Shown here piece after piece: positions 23,235-34,309 of a stretch of DNA of 64,000 nt; the stretch's first letter is position 1, and each line of letters opens with the position of its first letter. The notes beneath the pieces were generated by a model. The model was not told the origin of the DNA and made no database searches. It was given only the letters and a program-made list of their open reading frames with translations. The position numbers were made by a program, and so were the translations under genes. Source of the DNA: Coregonus clupeaformis (taxonomy: Eukaryota > Chordata > Actinopteri > Salmoniformes > Salmonidae); NCBI RefSeq assembly GCF_020615455.1, contig NW_025533763.1, forward strand, positions 385,423 to 449,422. Direction: 5' to 3'.

Positions 23235-25110
23235 ATTTCTTGAATTATCTTACTTCTTCTTCTTCTTCGATGAGGTTTAACGGCGGTTGGCATCCAATAT
23301 GTTGCATTACCGCCACCTACTACACTGGAGTACAACTCCCTTATATTTTGCCTGAAAAATAAAATTAAAATTAAATAAAGAAATACCCTACCATCTAACA
23401 CTACATTCACAAATTCAAAAAAAAAAATAATACAAAAAAGTAATAAAATAGAATGAACACCACTATTTAAATCTATTTATTCCTACCTCATGGCCTCAAC
23501 CTGAAAGGATGGGACATCACCACTTAACACACCCTGTAACTCTTACCTTTACATTACAGTGCATACATTATGTAAAACAAGTTCATACTGGCCCACCGTG
23601 GGAATCGAACCCACAACCCTGGTGTTGCAACCACCATGCTCTACCAACTGAGCTACATACCTGCTGGCCATTCCCTCCCCTACCCTGGACGACGCTGGGC
23701 CAATTGTGCGCCACCCCATGGGTCTCCCGGTCACAGCCGGCTATGACAGAGCCTGGATTCGAACCAGGATCTCTAGTGGCACAGCTAGCACTGTGCCTTA
23801 GACCACTGCGCCACTCTTCTGATGTCAAGTCTCGCACACCCAAATACCTCTCTGCAGCTGCCACCACAACCTACATTTTCTTAGACTTACGTTCCATCCC
23901 TGCAGTACAATTAATAACCATTGCTATAAATGCTAAAAATCCAATCTTACTGAAACATATATCACTTGACCCATCTTCCTCTACTTTCTTCACTGCCTCA
24001 GCATATGACAACTTCTTCACTACTCTTACCCTGGAAACCTCAAACTGCCTCTCTCGCACGGGACATTTCTGATCCCCAAGCCATGGGCACCCCTACAATT
24101 AGCACAAATCACTACTTTCCCCAATGCTACTCATTCCTTTGTCTCATGCCCTTCTGGACACTTCTCACACCTTGGAACCTCCCTCCTACACACTGCTGCC
24201 ACATGCCCATAAGTTTGACACCTGTAACATCATAATATATTCGGCATATAAGCTCGTACAAGATAACTTATATATCCTAACATCACTTGGTCTGGCAAAG
24301 ACTCAACTTCAAAACTCAAAAGAACAGACAATGACTCTTCTGTTTCCCCACTCTCGCCACCCTGTTTGCGTCGCACCAAACGATGAGCATCACAAACACC
24401 GGGAATCTTCCCCTTCAGTTGGTCAACTTTTACATTTACTGCTACCCCAGTAATCATTCCTTTCAATGGCGCCCTTTTCTTGAGAGCGAAACAATTCACA
24501 TTTCTTGCCCCCATTTGTTTAACTCAGAGCGCCTTCTCCCTCTGACCAACAGAAACACAAACAATTATCACTAGACCACCTCTGGTTACCCTCACCGATT
24601 CCACTATGCCCAACTGTTTTTTCACCCACCCTGAAACCCCAAATGGATCAGCCAAAAGGCAAGGGTCCACGTTTTCCAAAAACTTCACTCCTACTGTCAC
24701 AGACTCATCTTTATCCTGACCCTCGGTGCTAGCCTCGGGCTCCGAGTACTTCACCACACCTACCACCTCCGATACTTCACCCTCAATCACTTCCATTTCT
24801 CCTCCTGTCTTCAGCTCACTCTGCTTACATTTTCTACCATTCTTCTTTAACAAACCTTCTCCCATTTTTCCGCCATTTTTAACCGACTCAAGCTCACAAT
24901 CTTCCTCCCTCTCTCTCTTAGACCTCCTCTGCCTCTCTTTTTCCCTCCATTCCTCCTCCGAATTCCAAGTATACGTCTCCTTGTGATAATACTGCACTTC
25001 TCCTGACATACATCTTGTTCTTGCTTTCTCAAGGGACGCCATTTACGAGGCTCTCCAACCGAATCTTTGTCTAAAGTTACTTCCACCGTAATCCTGGTTT
25101 GCACCAGGGG
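23235..25110 (-). pseudogene. Non-LTR retrotransposon with ORF1, ORF2 deleted
   Basis: The minus-strand ORF1 starts near 25043 (MASLEKARTRCMSGE). An acidic/basic region is followed by PFGVSGWVKKQLG, then after a frame break GVAVNVKVDQLKGKIPGV, then two CCHC-like knuckles near 24090-24240 (CYRCQTYGHVAAVC and CANCRGAHGLGDQKCP). This is the Gag-like ORF1 layout of Jockey/I-type fish LINEs. After ORF1 comes a SINE (23586-23818) and then a short 3' end finishing in GAAGAAGAAGAAG at about 23256-23270. The endonuclease and RT (ORF2) are absent. Confidence 0.65.
23586..23818 (-). mobile_element. Dimeric tRNA-derived SINE
   Basis: On the minus strand: head 1 has A box TGGCGCAGTGGTCTAAGGC and B box GGTTCGAATCC; linker; head 2 has A box TAGCTCAGTTGGTAGAGC and B box GGTTCGATTCC. 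Two pol III-type promoters in one unit. Inserted in the LINE ORF1 element. Confidence 0.8.
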
Positions 25111-25404
25111 ACTCTATCGTCACCTTAGCTAGAAATCTTCCCGTCTTAATCAACTGTGCTGTGGCTTGCAACCTTATCGAAGGTGGAAACTCGGCGCATG
25201 TGTCAATTGAATATCCAAATACCTAGGTCTCCAAATACTCAATGTCCAATAAAATCACACAATCTAGGAGGGTACAATAGGACAAGTGGTTTGTCCCTGA
25301 CCAGTCCTCCTACTGCCAGACCACTGGATCCTGTGTCTCCATCAAAAACGTAATTTCTGTGCCACACTAAGAACCAAGACCAGAAGAAGGGCAAGAAGAG
25401 GACA

Positions 25405-27232
25405 TTGGCTGTTACACCAGCTAAGGTGGAGAAGGTGAGATTGGCTGTTACACCAGCTAAGGAGGATAAGGTGAGATTGGCTGTTACACCAGCTAAGGAG
25501 GAGAAGGTGAGATTGGCTGTTACACCAGCTAAGGAGGAGAAGGTGAGATTGGCTGTTACACCAGCTAAGGAGGATAAGGTGAGATTGGCTGTTACACCAG
25601 CTAAGGAGGAGAAGGTGAGATTGGCTGTTACACCAGCTAAGGAGGAGAAGGTGAGATTGGCTGTTACACCAGCTAAGGAGGAGAAGGTGAGATTGGCTGG
25701 AACACCAGCTAAGGAGGAGAAGGTGAGATTGGCTGTTACACCAGCTAAGGAGGAGAAGGTGAGATTGGCTGAAACACCAGCTAAGGAGAAGAAGGTGAGA
25801 TTGGCTGTTACACCAGCTAAGGAGGAGAAGGTGAGATTGGCTGGAACACCAGCTAAGGAGGAGAAGGTGAGATTGGCTGTTACACCAGCTAAGGAGGAGA
25901 AGGTGAGATTGGCTGGAACACCAGCTAAGGAGGAGAAGGTGAGATTGGCTGTTACACCAGCTAAGGAGGAGAAGGTGAGATTGGCTGTTACACCAGCTAA
26001 GGAGGAGAAGGTGAGATTGTCTGGAAGACCAACAAAGTCCCCTGTCCCCGAGGTGAAGAGGACACCTCCAGTCTATGGGTCTGGTCCCCTTGCCAGGGCC
26101 AGATATTACCTGGATTGCCATCAATACCTCCATGCTTTGTTTATGAGGTCACACGTGAAGAAGTACAAAGAGGACATCATCAAGAGGTAAGGTAGTAGAA
26201 GTATGTGATAAGAGTGATTGTTTTTTAGCCTTGAGATTATAATTCAGTTGATATGCCATACCATATATCTACAATGTAGGATCATAGGTTTGTGTGATTT
26301 CTATGTACTTTCAGAGAAAAGGAGTTAGTGCAGGAAAAAGATGGTCCCTTGTCCCAACCGGTGGAGACAGAGGTCTTTCAGACCTTTTCCTGGAGTGAGA
26401 CTCTGGCGTGGGCAGAGGAGAAGGCACCTTTGATGACCACCTGTTAGAGGGCAACCCTTCCCCAGGCCAGAAACCTCAAAGTAGACCTCATCAAAGGAAT
26501 CACCACAATGTGAGGATTAACCCAATATCATGTTCACACTAGATGTCCAATATCAATCATTTCACAATTGACACATTGTATATAGTTGTACCGTTTCTAC
26601 AAGTAAATTAGTAAAGTAAGTACGCCTCTGACATGTAAGCCTTGTCCGAGACAAAAGACAAAACTAAGAGAAGAAACCTTTTAATGTCTCCTCTTTTCAG
26701 AGACGACTTTCAACGTAAGAAGCAGGACCTCCTTGACAGAGGGACATGGATGGTGCTGCCAATGGCCTTGTTCACCAGCAGGCAAAATAAAATGAAGTTT
26801 GTACCAACATGCCTGGAGATGGAGCTGTGGAGGGGAGGATGCTGTGAGAAGATGTTCTTCACTCTGAACTCCATGGCCATCTGCCTATGTTCTGATGCCA
26901 CTAGAGGACATGTTAACAGGTTGAGGGTCGGCAATGATACCCAGATCATGAAGTGGAAGAAACAGGCTGAGGTAAGTGTGAGTCTTAAACATATGTAAAC
27001 ACAATCTGATTCAGCCTATTTCATAATTATATTATTTCAAGGTGATTACACAGGCTACCTTATTTATGAGTACAATGAGTGGTTATTACGTGTATGTCAG
27101 TAATCTCAATGTTAATTCCAGACTAAGATATTTAAGAGGAGACTGGCCTATTCACAGGAGGAAACTGTGATGTACGGAACATTCTCAATGACCTGGGACA
27201 ATGTCCAAGCATGTCCAAAATGTGTGATCTAA
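25405..27232 (+). CDS. 12-residue-repeat protein, copy B (exons 1, 3, 4)
   Basis: Exon 1 (in the window from about 25380 to 26186) encodes 17 tandem copies of VRLAVTPAKEEK-like repeats and then a unique segment, YYLDCHQYLHALFMRSHVKK, to donor GAG/GTAAGG. Exon 3 is 26701-26971 and exon 4 is 27122-27232, ending in TAA. Exons 1, 3 and 4 join in phase, giving a protein of roughly 390 residues from the repeat start. The true 5' start is not visible; TAA lies just upstream of the repeat, so an acceptor near 25370 or an upstream exon is likely. Exon 2 (26315) is damaged and best skipped. The repeat is Lys/Glu/Pro-rich. I do not recognise the protein. Confidence 0.55.
26315..26447 (+). pseudogene. 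Broken exon 2 of copy B
   Basis: After acceptor TACTTTCAG the frame runs in phase from exon 1 but ends at TAG (26445-26447). Compared with copy A (8162-8344), one G is missing in the GCGTGGG run and a few bases including the donor GTAGA are deleted downstream (near 26497). Confidence 0.6.
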
Positions 27233-27300
27233 CATTATATTTATTATTGTGATGGTTCAGTAAAACAAGAATATATCTTCCAAATGGCATTTCCCATATA

Positions 27301-27575
27301 CAGTGCATTTGGAAAGTATTCAGACCCTTTCCCTTTTTCCACATTTTGTTACGTTACAGCCTTATTCTAAAAAAATATAATAATCCTGATCAATCTACAC
27401 ACAATACCCCATAATGATGAAGCGAAAACAGGTTTTTAGAAATGTTTGCAAATGTATGAAAAAAAAAAATTAAATGCCTTATTTACAGATGTATTCAGAC
27501 CCTTTGCTTTGAGACTGGAAATTGAGCTCATGTGCATCCTGTTTCCATTGATCATCCTAGATATGTCTTTACAAC
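27301..27575 (+). mobile_element. Tc1-like 5' end fragment
   Basis: It begins CAGTGCATTTGGAAAGTATT next to TA and contains ATTTTGTTACGTTACAGCC, shared with 58453-58520. Only the terminal region remains. Confidence 0.75.
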
Positions 27576-27723
27576 CTAAACTGAATGGATACGTAATACA
27601 TAAAAATGTACGCAGAAATAAAATGCAAAAATGCAAATGAAATGTTCTCGTTATTTGAAATGGGTGAATTATTGTTATGGTCATCAAAGAGGCCAGAAGG
27701 ATGGCTGAGCAGCTGATTAAAAA

Positions 27724-29219
27724 CATGTATTATACCCCCTCTAACCCAGGGTCATGTATTATACCCCCTCTAACCCAGGGTCATGTATTATACCCCCTCT
27801 AACCCAGGGTCATGTATTATACCCCCTCTAACCCAGGGTCATGTATTATACCCCCTCTAACCCAGGGTCATGTATTATACCCCCTCTAACCCAGGGCCAT
27901 GTATTATACCCCCTCTAACCCAGGGTCATGTATTATACCCCTCTAACCCAGGGTCATGTATTATATCCCCTCTAACCCAGGGCCATGTATTATATCCCCT
28001 CTAACCCAGGGTCATGTATTATACCCCCTCTAACCCAGGGTCATGTATTATACCCCCTCTAACCCAGGGTCATGTATTATACCCCCCTCTAACCCAGGGT
28101 CATGTATTATACCCCCTCTAACCCAGGGTCATGTATTATACCCCCTCTAACCCAGGGTCATGTATTATACCCCCTCTAACCCAGGGTCATGTATTATACC
28201 CCCTCTAACCCAGGGTCATGTATTATACCCCCTCTAACCCAGGGTCATGTATTATACCCCCCTCTAACCCAGGGTCATGTATTATACCCCCTCTAACCCA
28301 GGGTCATGTATTATACCCCTCTAACCCAGGGTCATGTATTATACCCCCTCTAACCCAGGGTCATGTATTATACCCCCTCTAACCCAGGGTCATGTATTAT
28401 ACCCCCTCTAACCCAGGGTCATGTATTATACCCCCTCTAACCCAGGGTCATGTATTATACCCCCTCTAACCCAGGGTCATGTATTATACCCCCTCTAACC
28501 CAGGGTCATGTATTATACCCCTCTAACCCAGGGTCATGTATTATACCCCCTCTAACCCAGGGTCATGTATTATACCCCCTCTAACCCAGGGTCATATATT
28601 ATACCCCCTCTAACCCAGGGTCATGTATTATACCCCTCTAACCCAGGGTCATGTATTATACCCCCCTCTAACCCAGGGTCATGTATTATACCCCCTCTAA
28701 CCCAGGGTCATGTATTATACCCCTCTAACCCAGGGCCATGTATTATACCCCTCTAATCCAGGGTCATGTATTATACCCCCTCTAACCCAGGGTCATGTAT
28801 TATACCCCCCTCTAACCCAGGGTCATGTATTATACCCCCTCTAACCCAGGGTCATGTATTATACCCCTCTAACCCAGGGCCATGTATTATACCCCCTCTA
28901 ACCCAGGGTCATGTATTATACCCCCTCTAACCCAGGGTCATGTATTATACCCCCCTCTAACCAAGGGTCATGTATTATACCCCCTCTAACCCAGGGTCAT
29001 GTATTATACCCCCTCTAACCCAGGGCCATGTATTATACCCCCTCTAACCCAGGGTCATGTATTATACCCCTCTAACCCAGGGTCATGTATTATACCCCCT
29101 CTAACCCAGGGTCATGTATTATACCCCCTCTAACCCAGGGTCATGTATTATACCCCCTCTAACCCAGGGTCATGTATTATACCCCCTCTAACCCAGGGTC
29201 ATGTATTATACCCCCTCTA
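27724..29219. repeat. 29-bp minisatellite (~51 copies)
   Basis: The unit CATGTATTATACCCCCTCTA plus ACCCAGGGT is repeated head to tail across 1.5 kb. Variants differ mainly in C-run length (3-5 C) and GGGTC/GGGCC. Confidence 0.98.
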
Positions 29220-29334
29220 TGTACTCAAAGGTATGTAGACATGTAATAAACATTCAACAGCAAACACTATGTACATCTTTCCACTGGAACCTTGGATTGT
29301 CTGTTCTTCTCTACACACATGGGTATGTATAATG

Positions 29335-29507
29335 TAGACCTGGGTTCAAATAGGATTTGTTTTCTTACAAATGCCTTAGCTGGGCTTTTTTGAGCTTGCC
29401 TGGCACAATGAAACCAATGGAATAATCCCAAAAGTGCAAACACTCAAAATGTAATCAAATGCCCAAAGTGTTTGACAGAAAACAAATACTATTTGAACCC
29501 AGGTCTA
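29335..29507. mobile_element. 173-bp MITE
   Basis: A perfect 19-bp terminal inverted repeat, TAGACCTGGGTTCAAATAG at 29335-29353 and its complement at 29489-29507, encloses non-coding DNA. Confidence 0.7.
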
Positions 29508-29515
29508 GTATGTGG

Positions 29516-29738
29516 TCCTATTAGTTTCCTGTTTCAGATCTGTGTGGTTCAAACCAAATATTAGTTTCCTGATTCAGATCTGTTTAAACCAACTCTTAGT
29601 TTCCTGATTCAGATCTGATGAAACCAACTCTTAGTTTCCTGATTCAGATCTGTTCAAACCAACTCTTAGTGTCCTGATTCAGATCTGTTTAAACCAACTC
29701 TTAGTTTCCTGATTCAGATCTGTTTAAACCAACTCTTC
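29516..29738. repeat. 35-bp minisatellite
   Basis: About six copies of a unit containing TTAGTTTCCTGATTCAGATC and AAACCAACTC. Confidence 0.9.
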
Positions 29739-29862
29739 TGACTCATTGTCATGCCCTGTATATCTAAAGGAGTTGGCTAAAGCACACACAGATCTGGGAC
29801 CAGACTAATGTATCCGTGGGTTGCCAGTTAGACTGTTTGTCTGGTCTCTGGTCTGTGGTCAG

Positions 29863-30023
29863 CAGTGGTGGCTGGTGGCATGGAGGACAGGCTCTTAATA
29901 ATGTCTGGAATAAAATGAATGGAATGGTATCAAACGCATCAAACACATACGTACAATTCCATTCACTTCATTCCAGTCCTTATTATGAGCCGTTCATCCT
30001 CCCCTCACCAGCCTCCTCTGGTG
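29863..30023. mobile_element. Foldback MITE, copy 1
   Basis: An imperfect palindrome: CAGTGGTGGCTGG at the left pairs with CCAGCCTCCTCTGG at the right, and AATGGAATGGTATC pairs with the centre. A related copy is at 50552-50726. Confidence 0.65.
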
Positions 30024-30217
30024 GTCAGTGGGCACAGCATGGTTGGGCTCAATTCCATTTAAATTTCAATCAATTCAGAAGGTAAACCTCATTAAGAAGC
30101 ATTGAAGAGAATTGTAACGTTAGTGTACTTCCTGAATTGACTCCAACCCTGGGGCAAAGTGCTGTGTTCTGCTGGTGGTGGTGGTGTGAGGCCTTAACCT
30201 CAGCCTCCCTCCCTCTC

Positions 30218-30373
30218 TCATTCCCTCTTCCTCAGTACCATGTAGATGAGACCACTGACCAGACACAGAGGGAAGGATACCCAGGCCAGGACGTAGACAA
30301 AGCCCAACGCAGCATCCACCTCCCCATCCGAACACATCACAGTGTAGATTATTGAGCCACACATCACAAAGAC
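30218..30373 (-). CDS. Last exon of a PMP22-like tetraspan protein
   Basis: After acceptor CCTCTCTCCAG (minus strand) 51 codons run in phase 0 to TGA: VFVMCGSIIYTVMC, then GFVYVLAWVSFPLCLVSGLI and YMVLRKRE. This matches the C-terminal part of PMP22, a myelin membrane protein of the PMP22/EMP/claudin family: end of membrane segment 3, the short second extracellular loop, segment 4 and the basic tail ending RKRE. Length and start of the exon fit PMP22's final exon. The upstream exons are not found within the window to the right, so the gene may have a long intron or be a partial copy. EMP family members are less likely given the RKRE tail. Confidence 0.7.
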   Translation of the reverse strand, partial: VFVMCGSIIYTVMCSDGEVDAALGFVYVLAWVSFPLCLVSGLIYMVLRKRE

Positions 30374-30384
30374 CTGGAGAGAGG

Positions 30385-30625
<241 letters not shown>

Positions 30626-30849
30626 CCTTGAGTGCCTGTTCAGTAAAACAGCCTTGAGTGCCTGTTCAGCCTTGAGTGCCTGTTCAGTATAATATATATT
30701 AAAATATATCCGGCTATAAACTGAAATAAATAAAGTAAATAAGTTAAGCAAGATAAGAAATGCTTTCTCATTAACACATTAATTAATGATTGACAGATCA
30801 ACTTTACTTGAGGTAAACAAAAACAAATGTACATAACAGGACCACATAC

Positions 30850-30934
30850 ACTGAATATGGAGGCCAGGTCTGTTTGATGACTCTGGGAAGACTGACCCCT
30901 GAGAATCTCTGACTCTGATCTCTCCTGTTGGTTT
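30850..30934 (-). pseudogene. NLR N-terminal exon (second)
   Basis: An 85-bp block between TTTTGTCCACAG and GTATGT. One frame reads NQQERSESEILRGQSSQSHQ then TDLASIFS, which I recall from the region before the FISNA-NACHT domains in fish NLRC3-like proteins. The following FISNA/NACHT exon is not seen. Confidence 0.5.
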
Positions 30935-31140
30935 CTGTGGACAAAACATCCAAGGATTGCACACACACACAAACACACACTAAAATGAGGGAATTTGGTG
31001 TTTTAGGACTATGAAAATGGAAAGAATTATTAGCCTATGGATTATGAAAACAACAAAAATAAATGGGAAAATGGGAGAGGAGAAATGACTAGAGACAGTG
31101 TTGTTTAACTCACTGACCGTGACTCATTAGTTCTTCTTAC

Positions 31141-31250
31141 CTTTGTTCAGTAGAAACGTCTCCCTCTCTCTAGGTTGAACCATAGACCAGTCACTCTTTA
31201 TGGACACACAGATGGGTACAGGGGAGGCTGGTCTCTCCTGCTTGATTGGA
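31141..31250 (-). pseudogene. NLR N-terminal exon (first), frameshifted
   Basis: A 110-bp block ending AAAG/GTAAGA. It reads IKQERPASPVPICVSIKSDW, then after a frame change REGDVSTEQR, which joins in phase to NQQERSES of the next exon. The frame change by a small deletion makes this copy non-functional. Confidence 0.5.
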
Positions 31251-31540
31251 CTTCAACACAACAGAGACAAACATTAAGTCTCTCATCTACTCTGAGCTCA
31301 GATGGGGAAACATAAGGAGAGTTTCATTCCAGAATGCTATATAACCATTTTCAGAAACCCTGGTAAATTACCTTTTTTTGTTTAAAGAAATTATTAAAGA
31401 TATTTGTGGGGTTTTTCACCATCTAATCATGGCATGGGATTGTTTCATGACAGAAATTTATTTGTTTAAAATCTATCACTTGAAGGTTTCATTTCAGATA
31501 GACAAATAATCTATTTTTTTCTCCAAAATGCTATATATCT

Positions 31541-31645
31541 GCCTCACCCTCAGAGAAATAAGTAGTACTGCTAGGTTTTACACAGTAATAATATATCTGC
31601 CTCACTCTCAGAGAAATAAGTAGTACTGCTAGGTTTTACACTGTC
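31541..31645. repeat. Two-copy ~55-bp tandem duplication
   Basis: ATCTGCCTCACTCTCAGAG with AAATAAGTAGTACTGCTAGG and TTTTACAC occurs twice in tandem. Confidence 0.85.
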
Positions 31646-31779
31646 AAATGTAACAAACTCATGTCACAACATAAAAAATCTGTAAAATGATACATTTGTG
31701 ACATCATTATTTAAAAAATGTTTGAAAAATAATTATATACAGTCCAATTTTATGAGATTTTAATCTCCAGGCCATCAGA

Positions 31780-32055
31780 CTAGCTGGCCTCCGCCCAGTA
31801 CACTGCCCTGAACTTAGTCACTGTTTCTAGCTGGCCTCCGCCCAGTACACTGCCCTGAACTTAGTCACTGTTTCTAGCTGGCCTCCGCCCAGTACACTGC
31901 CCTGAACTTAGTCACTGTTTCTAGCTGGCCTCCGCCCAGTACACTGCCCTGAACTTAGTCACTGTTTCTAGCTGGCCTCCGCCCAGTACACTGCCCTGAA
32001 CTTAGTCACTGTTTCTAGCTGGCTATCACCCAGTACTCTGCCCTGCACCTTAGTG
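31780..32055. repeat. 47-bp minisatellite
   Basis: About 5.8 copies of a unit starting CTAGCTGGCCTCCGCCCAGT and ending CTTAGTCACTGTTT. Confidence 0.93.
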
Positions 32056-32330
32056 ACTGCTGCCCTATGTACCTAGTCATTGAACACTGTTCACTTTAAT
32101 AGTGTTTACATACTGCTTACCCTCTTTATATGTATATACTGCATTCTAGTCAAGGCATTGTTTTTTCCTGATATTTCTTAATTTCTTCTTTTTATTTTGG
32201 GGATTTGTGGGTATTGTTTTTCAAATATGTGTATGTGACCAATACAATTTGATTGATTTTTGGTGTAAAACATTTACCTTTAACATTTTAGTAATTTAGC
32301 AGTTGCTCTTATCCAGGGCCTGGTTTCCCA
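32056..32330 (+). mobile_element. LINE 3'-end-like retroposon fragment
   Basis: TAGTGTTTACATACTGCTTA, ATGTATATACTGCATTCTAG and GTGTATGTGACCAATACAAT resemble the 3' end of a salmonid LINE I know as RSg-1-like. A minus-strand LINE/SINE tail piece (GCAGTTGCTCTTATCCAG) follows at 32298. Confidence 0.45.
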
Positions 32331-32689
32331 AAAGCATTTTAGGGCTAAATTTATCGTTCACCTTCGTAGAGAGCATCTAAATGTGTCACTTTATACACTG
32401 AAGATCTCCGCTAAGCATAGAATTACATGATGTATCCGTATCTCTGTGACTTCCAATAACTTCAGAACAAAGTTGACTACAAATACCTAGTTGCCAATGT
32501 CTTCGCAATCGATACAAAGAAGTGATGTATACAATTATGCTTCAAATGAAAACTGAGATGACTGCATTAAAATATAAACATTAGGCTATAGGCCTATTTC
32601 AATCATATTGAAGTACATTTCATGTTCAATGAATTGAGTTCTATTTTGCTACTTGTAGGCTACTGTCTGTAATTTGTCTCAATATACCC

Positions 32690-33000
32690 TACATGGTCAA
32701 AGGTATGTGGACACCCCTTCAAATTAGTGGATTCGGCTATTTCAGCCACACCTGTTGCTAACAGGTGTATAAAATCGAACAGACAGCCATGCAATCTCCA
32801 TTGAAAAACATTGGAAGTAGAATGGCCTTACTGAAGAGCAAAGTGACTTTAGAGCTGCCCCAGTCAACTGTGTGCTGTTATTGTGAAGTGAAAATGTCTA
32901 GGAGCAACAGCGGCTCAGTCGTAAAGTGATAGGCCACACAAGCTCACAGAACTGGACTGCCGAGGGCTGAAGAGTGTAAAACCGTCTGTCCTCGGTTGCA
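32690..33000 (+). mobile_element. Tc1-like non-autonomous relic
   Basis: Shares ATTAGTGGATTCGGCTATTT, GCCATGCAATCTCCAT and GTCTAGGAGCAACA with 57986-58442. The right terminal repeat is gone; the retroviral LTR starts at 33003. Confidence 0.65.
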
Positions 33001-33002
33001 AC

Positions 33003-33425
33003 TGTCATGGAAATTCAACACAAGGACACTCAAAGTCAATCGTAAATGAATAATTCTTTATTGTCAGCAAGCTGGAGAGATCACAGTCAAACTTAGATGC
33101 ATAAAGTGCCGGTCTGAAGTGATGGTCCTTTCATAATGCCTTATACGGCTACACAAAAACCTACATAAACATGATTCATACGATTGGTTCCTGCATGTGA
33201 CTGGCACCATCTCCTATCTTAACTTATAGAACATATTCTGGGCATTCTGCCAGATGGTCTTAAGGAAGGGGTCATGACGTCCCCCCCGTCCCCCGTCCCC
33301 CCACCCCCCCGTCCCCCCTTATATCTTTACCCAGCACAAGCAGGAACCAATGATTGTTTATGACAGAGTGGACAATATGAACATTTTCAAGGCTGTCCCT
33401 CCAGACTATACATTTTACCTCCACA
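33003..33425 (-). mobile_element. Endogenous retrovirus 3' LTR
   Basis: On the minus strand it starts TGTGGAGG directly after a polypurine tract and ends CCATGACA, with AATAAA about 55 bp before its end (33058-33063). About 423 bp long. It lies downstream of env in the correct orientation. Confidence 0.65.
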
Positions 33426-33440
33426 TTCCCCCCTCTTATC
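33426..33440 (-). other. Polypurine tract
   Basis: GATAAGAGGGGGGAA on the minus strand, abutting the LTR start. It would prime plus-strand DNA synthesis. Confidence 0.65.
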
Positions 33441-34305
33441 ACTTCTATGATAATAATTGTTCAAATGTAATGCGTATGACTTAAATCAAAGGAGGCTCTA
33501 TCAAAACACATTACATCATTTCATTCATGATAATACTATCATCATAATAAATCATAATAAAGGTTATCCTTCTATTAACAGGAACTAATCTAATTTAATT
33601 CATAATCATCATCATAAAGCTCAAATCTACAATAAGGTTATACTTTTATCAACGGGAGTGGATCTATCAAAAATACACACACATACACAAGGGATCTGTA
33701 GATTCAGAGGTGAATAAATCTCTCAAGGTTTAACCATTGTTTCCATAGTTACTTACCACAATCGGGTTGCATTAACATATGTTCTGCATTAACGTATCAC
33801 GGCAACTGGTTTGATACGTTCACCTCTGAAGGTAAATAATGTCCTTACATTCAGTAATATTGCTCTGATTTGTCATCCTAAGGGTCCCAGAGATAAAATG
33901 TAGCATAGTTTTGTTTGATAAAATCAATTTCTATATTCAAATGTAGGAACTGGGTTCTACAGTTTGAACCCCTGCTGTCTCTGGCTCCACACCCTCTCCG
34001 CCCAGCCATCTAGATGTGTGAAAGTTAGTGTATAAGCTAATGATCCATAATTTATGACATTCCTGGGAGTGTGTAAACTTACATTTTGTATTACCATATC
34101 ATTTTTGTATGTTCTCTATAGTTATGTACTTGAAAATGTATCAATTGACCAATTCGGCACATTTGGGCAGAGTTGATACAAAATAGTCCAGTATTGCAAT
34201 GCTTCACTGGATCAATCTGATACTTTGCACAAACACTGCTGCCATCTAGTGGCCAAAATATAAACTGCGCCTAAACTGCAATATTATATTGTGGCCTTTC
34301 TCTTG
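33441..34305. other. Retroviral 3' region, no ORF
   Basis: Between env and the polypurine tract; AT-rich, no supported gene. Confidence 0.5.
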
Positions 34306-34309
34306 CATT

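Noticed and set aside
25342..26133. Minus-strand open frame over the 36-bp repeats (and 7127-7798)
   Set aside because: It is antisense to the spliced plus-strand gene and owes its openness to a repeat length divisible by three.
27724..29219. CRISPR-like regular array
   Set aside because: The 29-bp units are contiguous with no spacers; it is a minisatellite in a vertebrate genome.
33003..33991. A longer LTR ending near 33991
   Set aside because: The polypurine tract at 33426-33440 with TGTGG at 33425 gives a much better LTR start.
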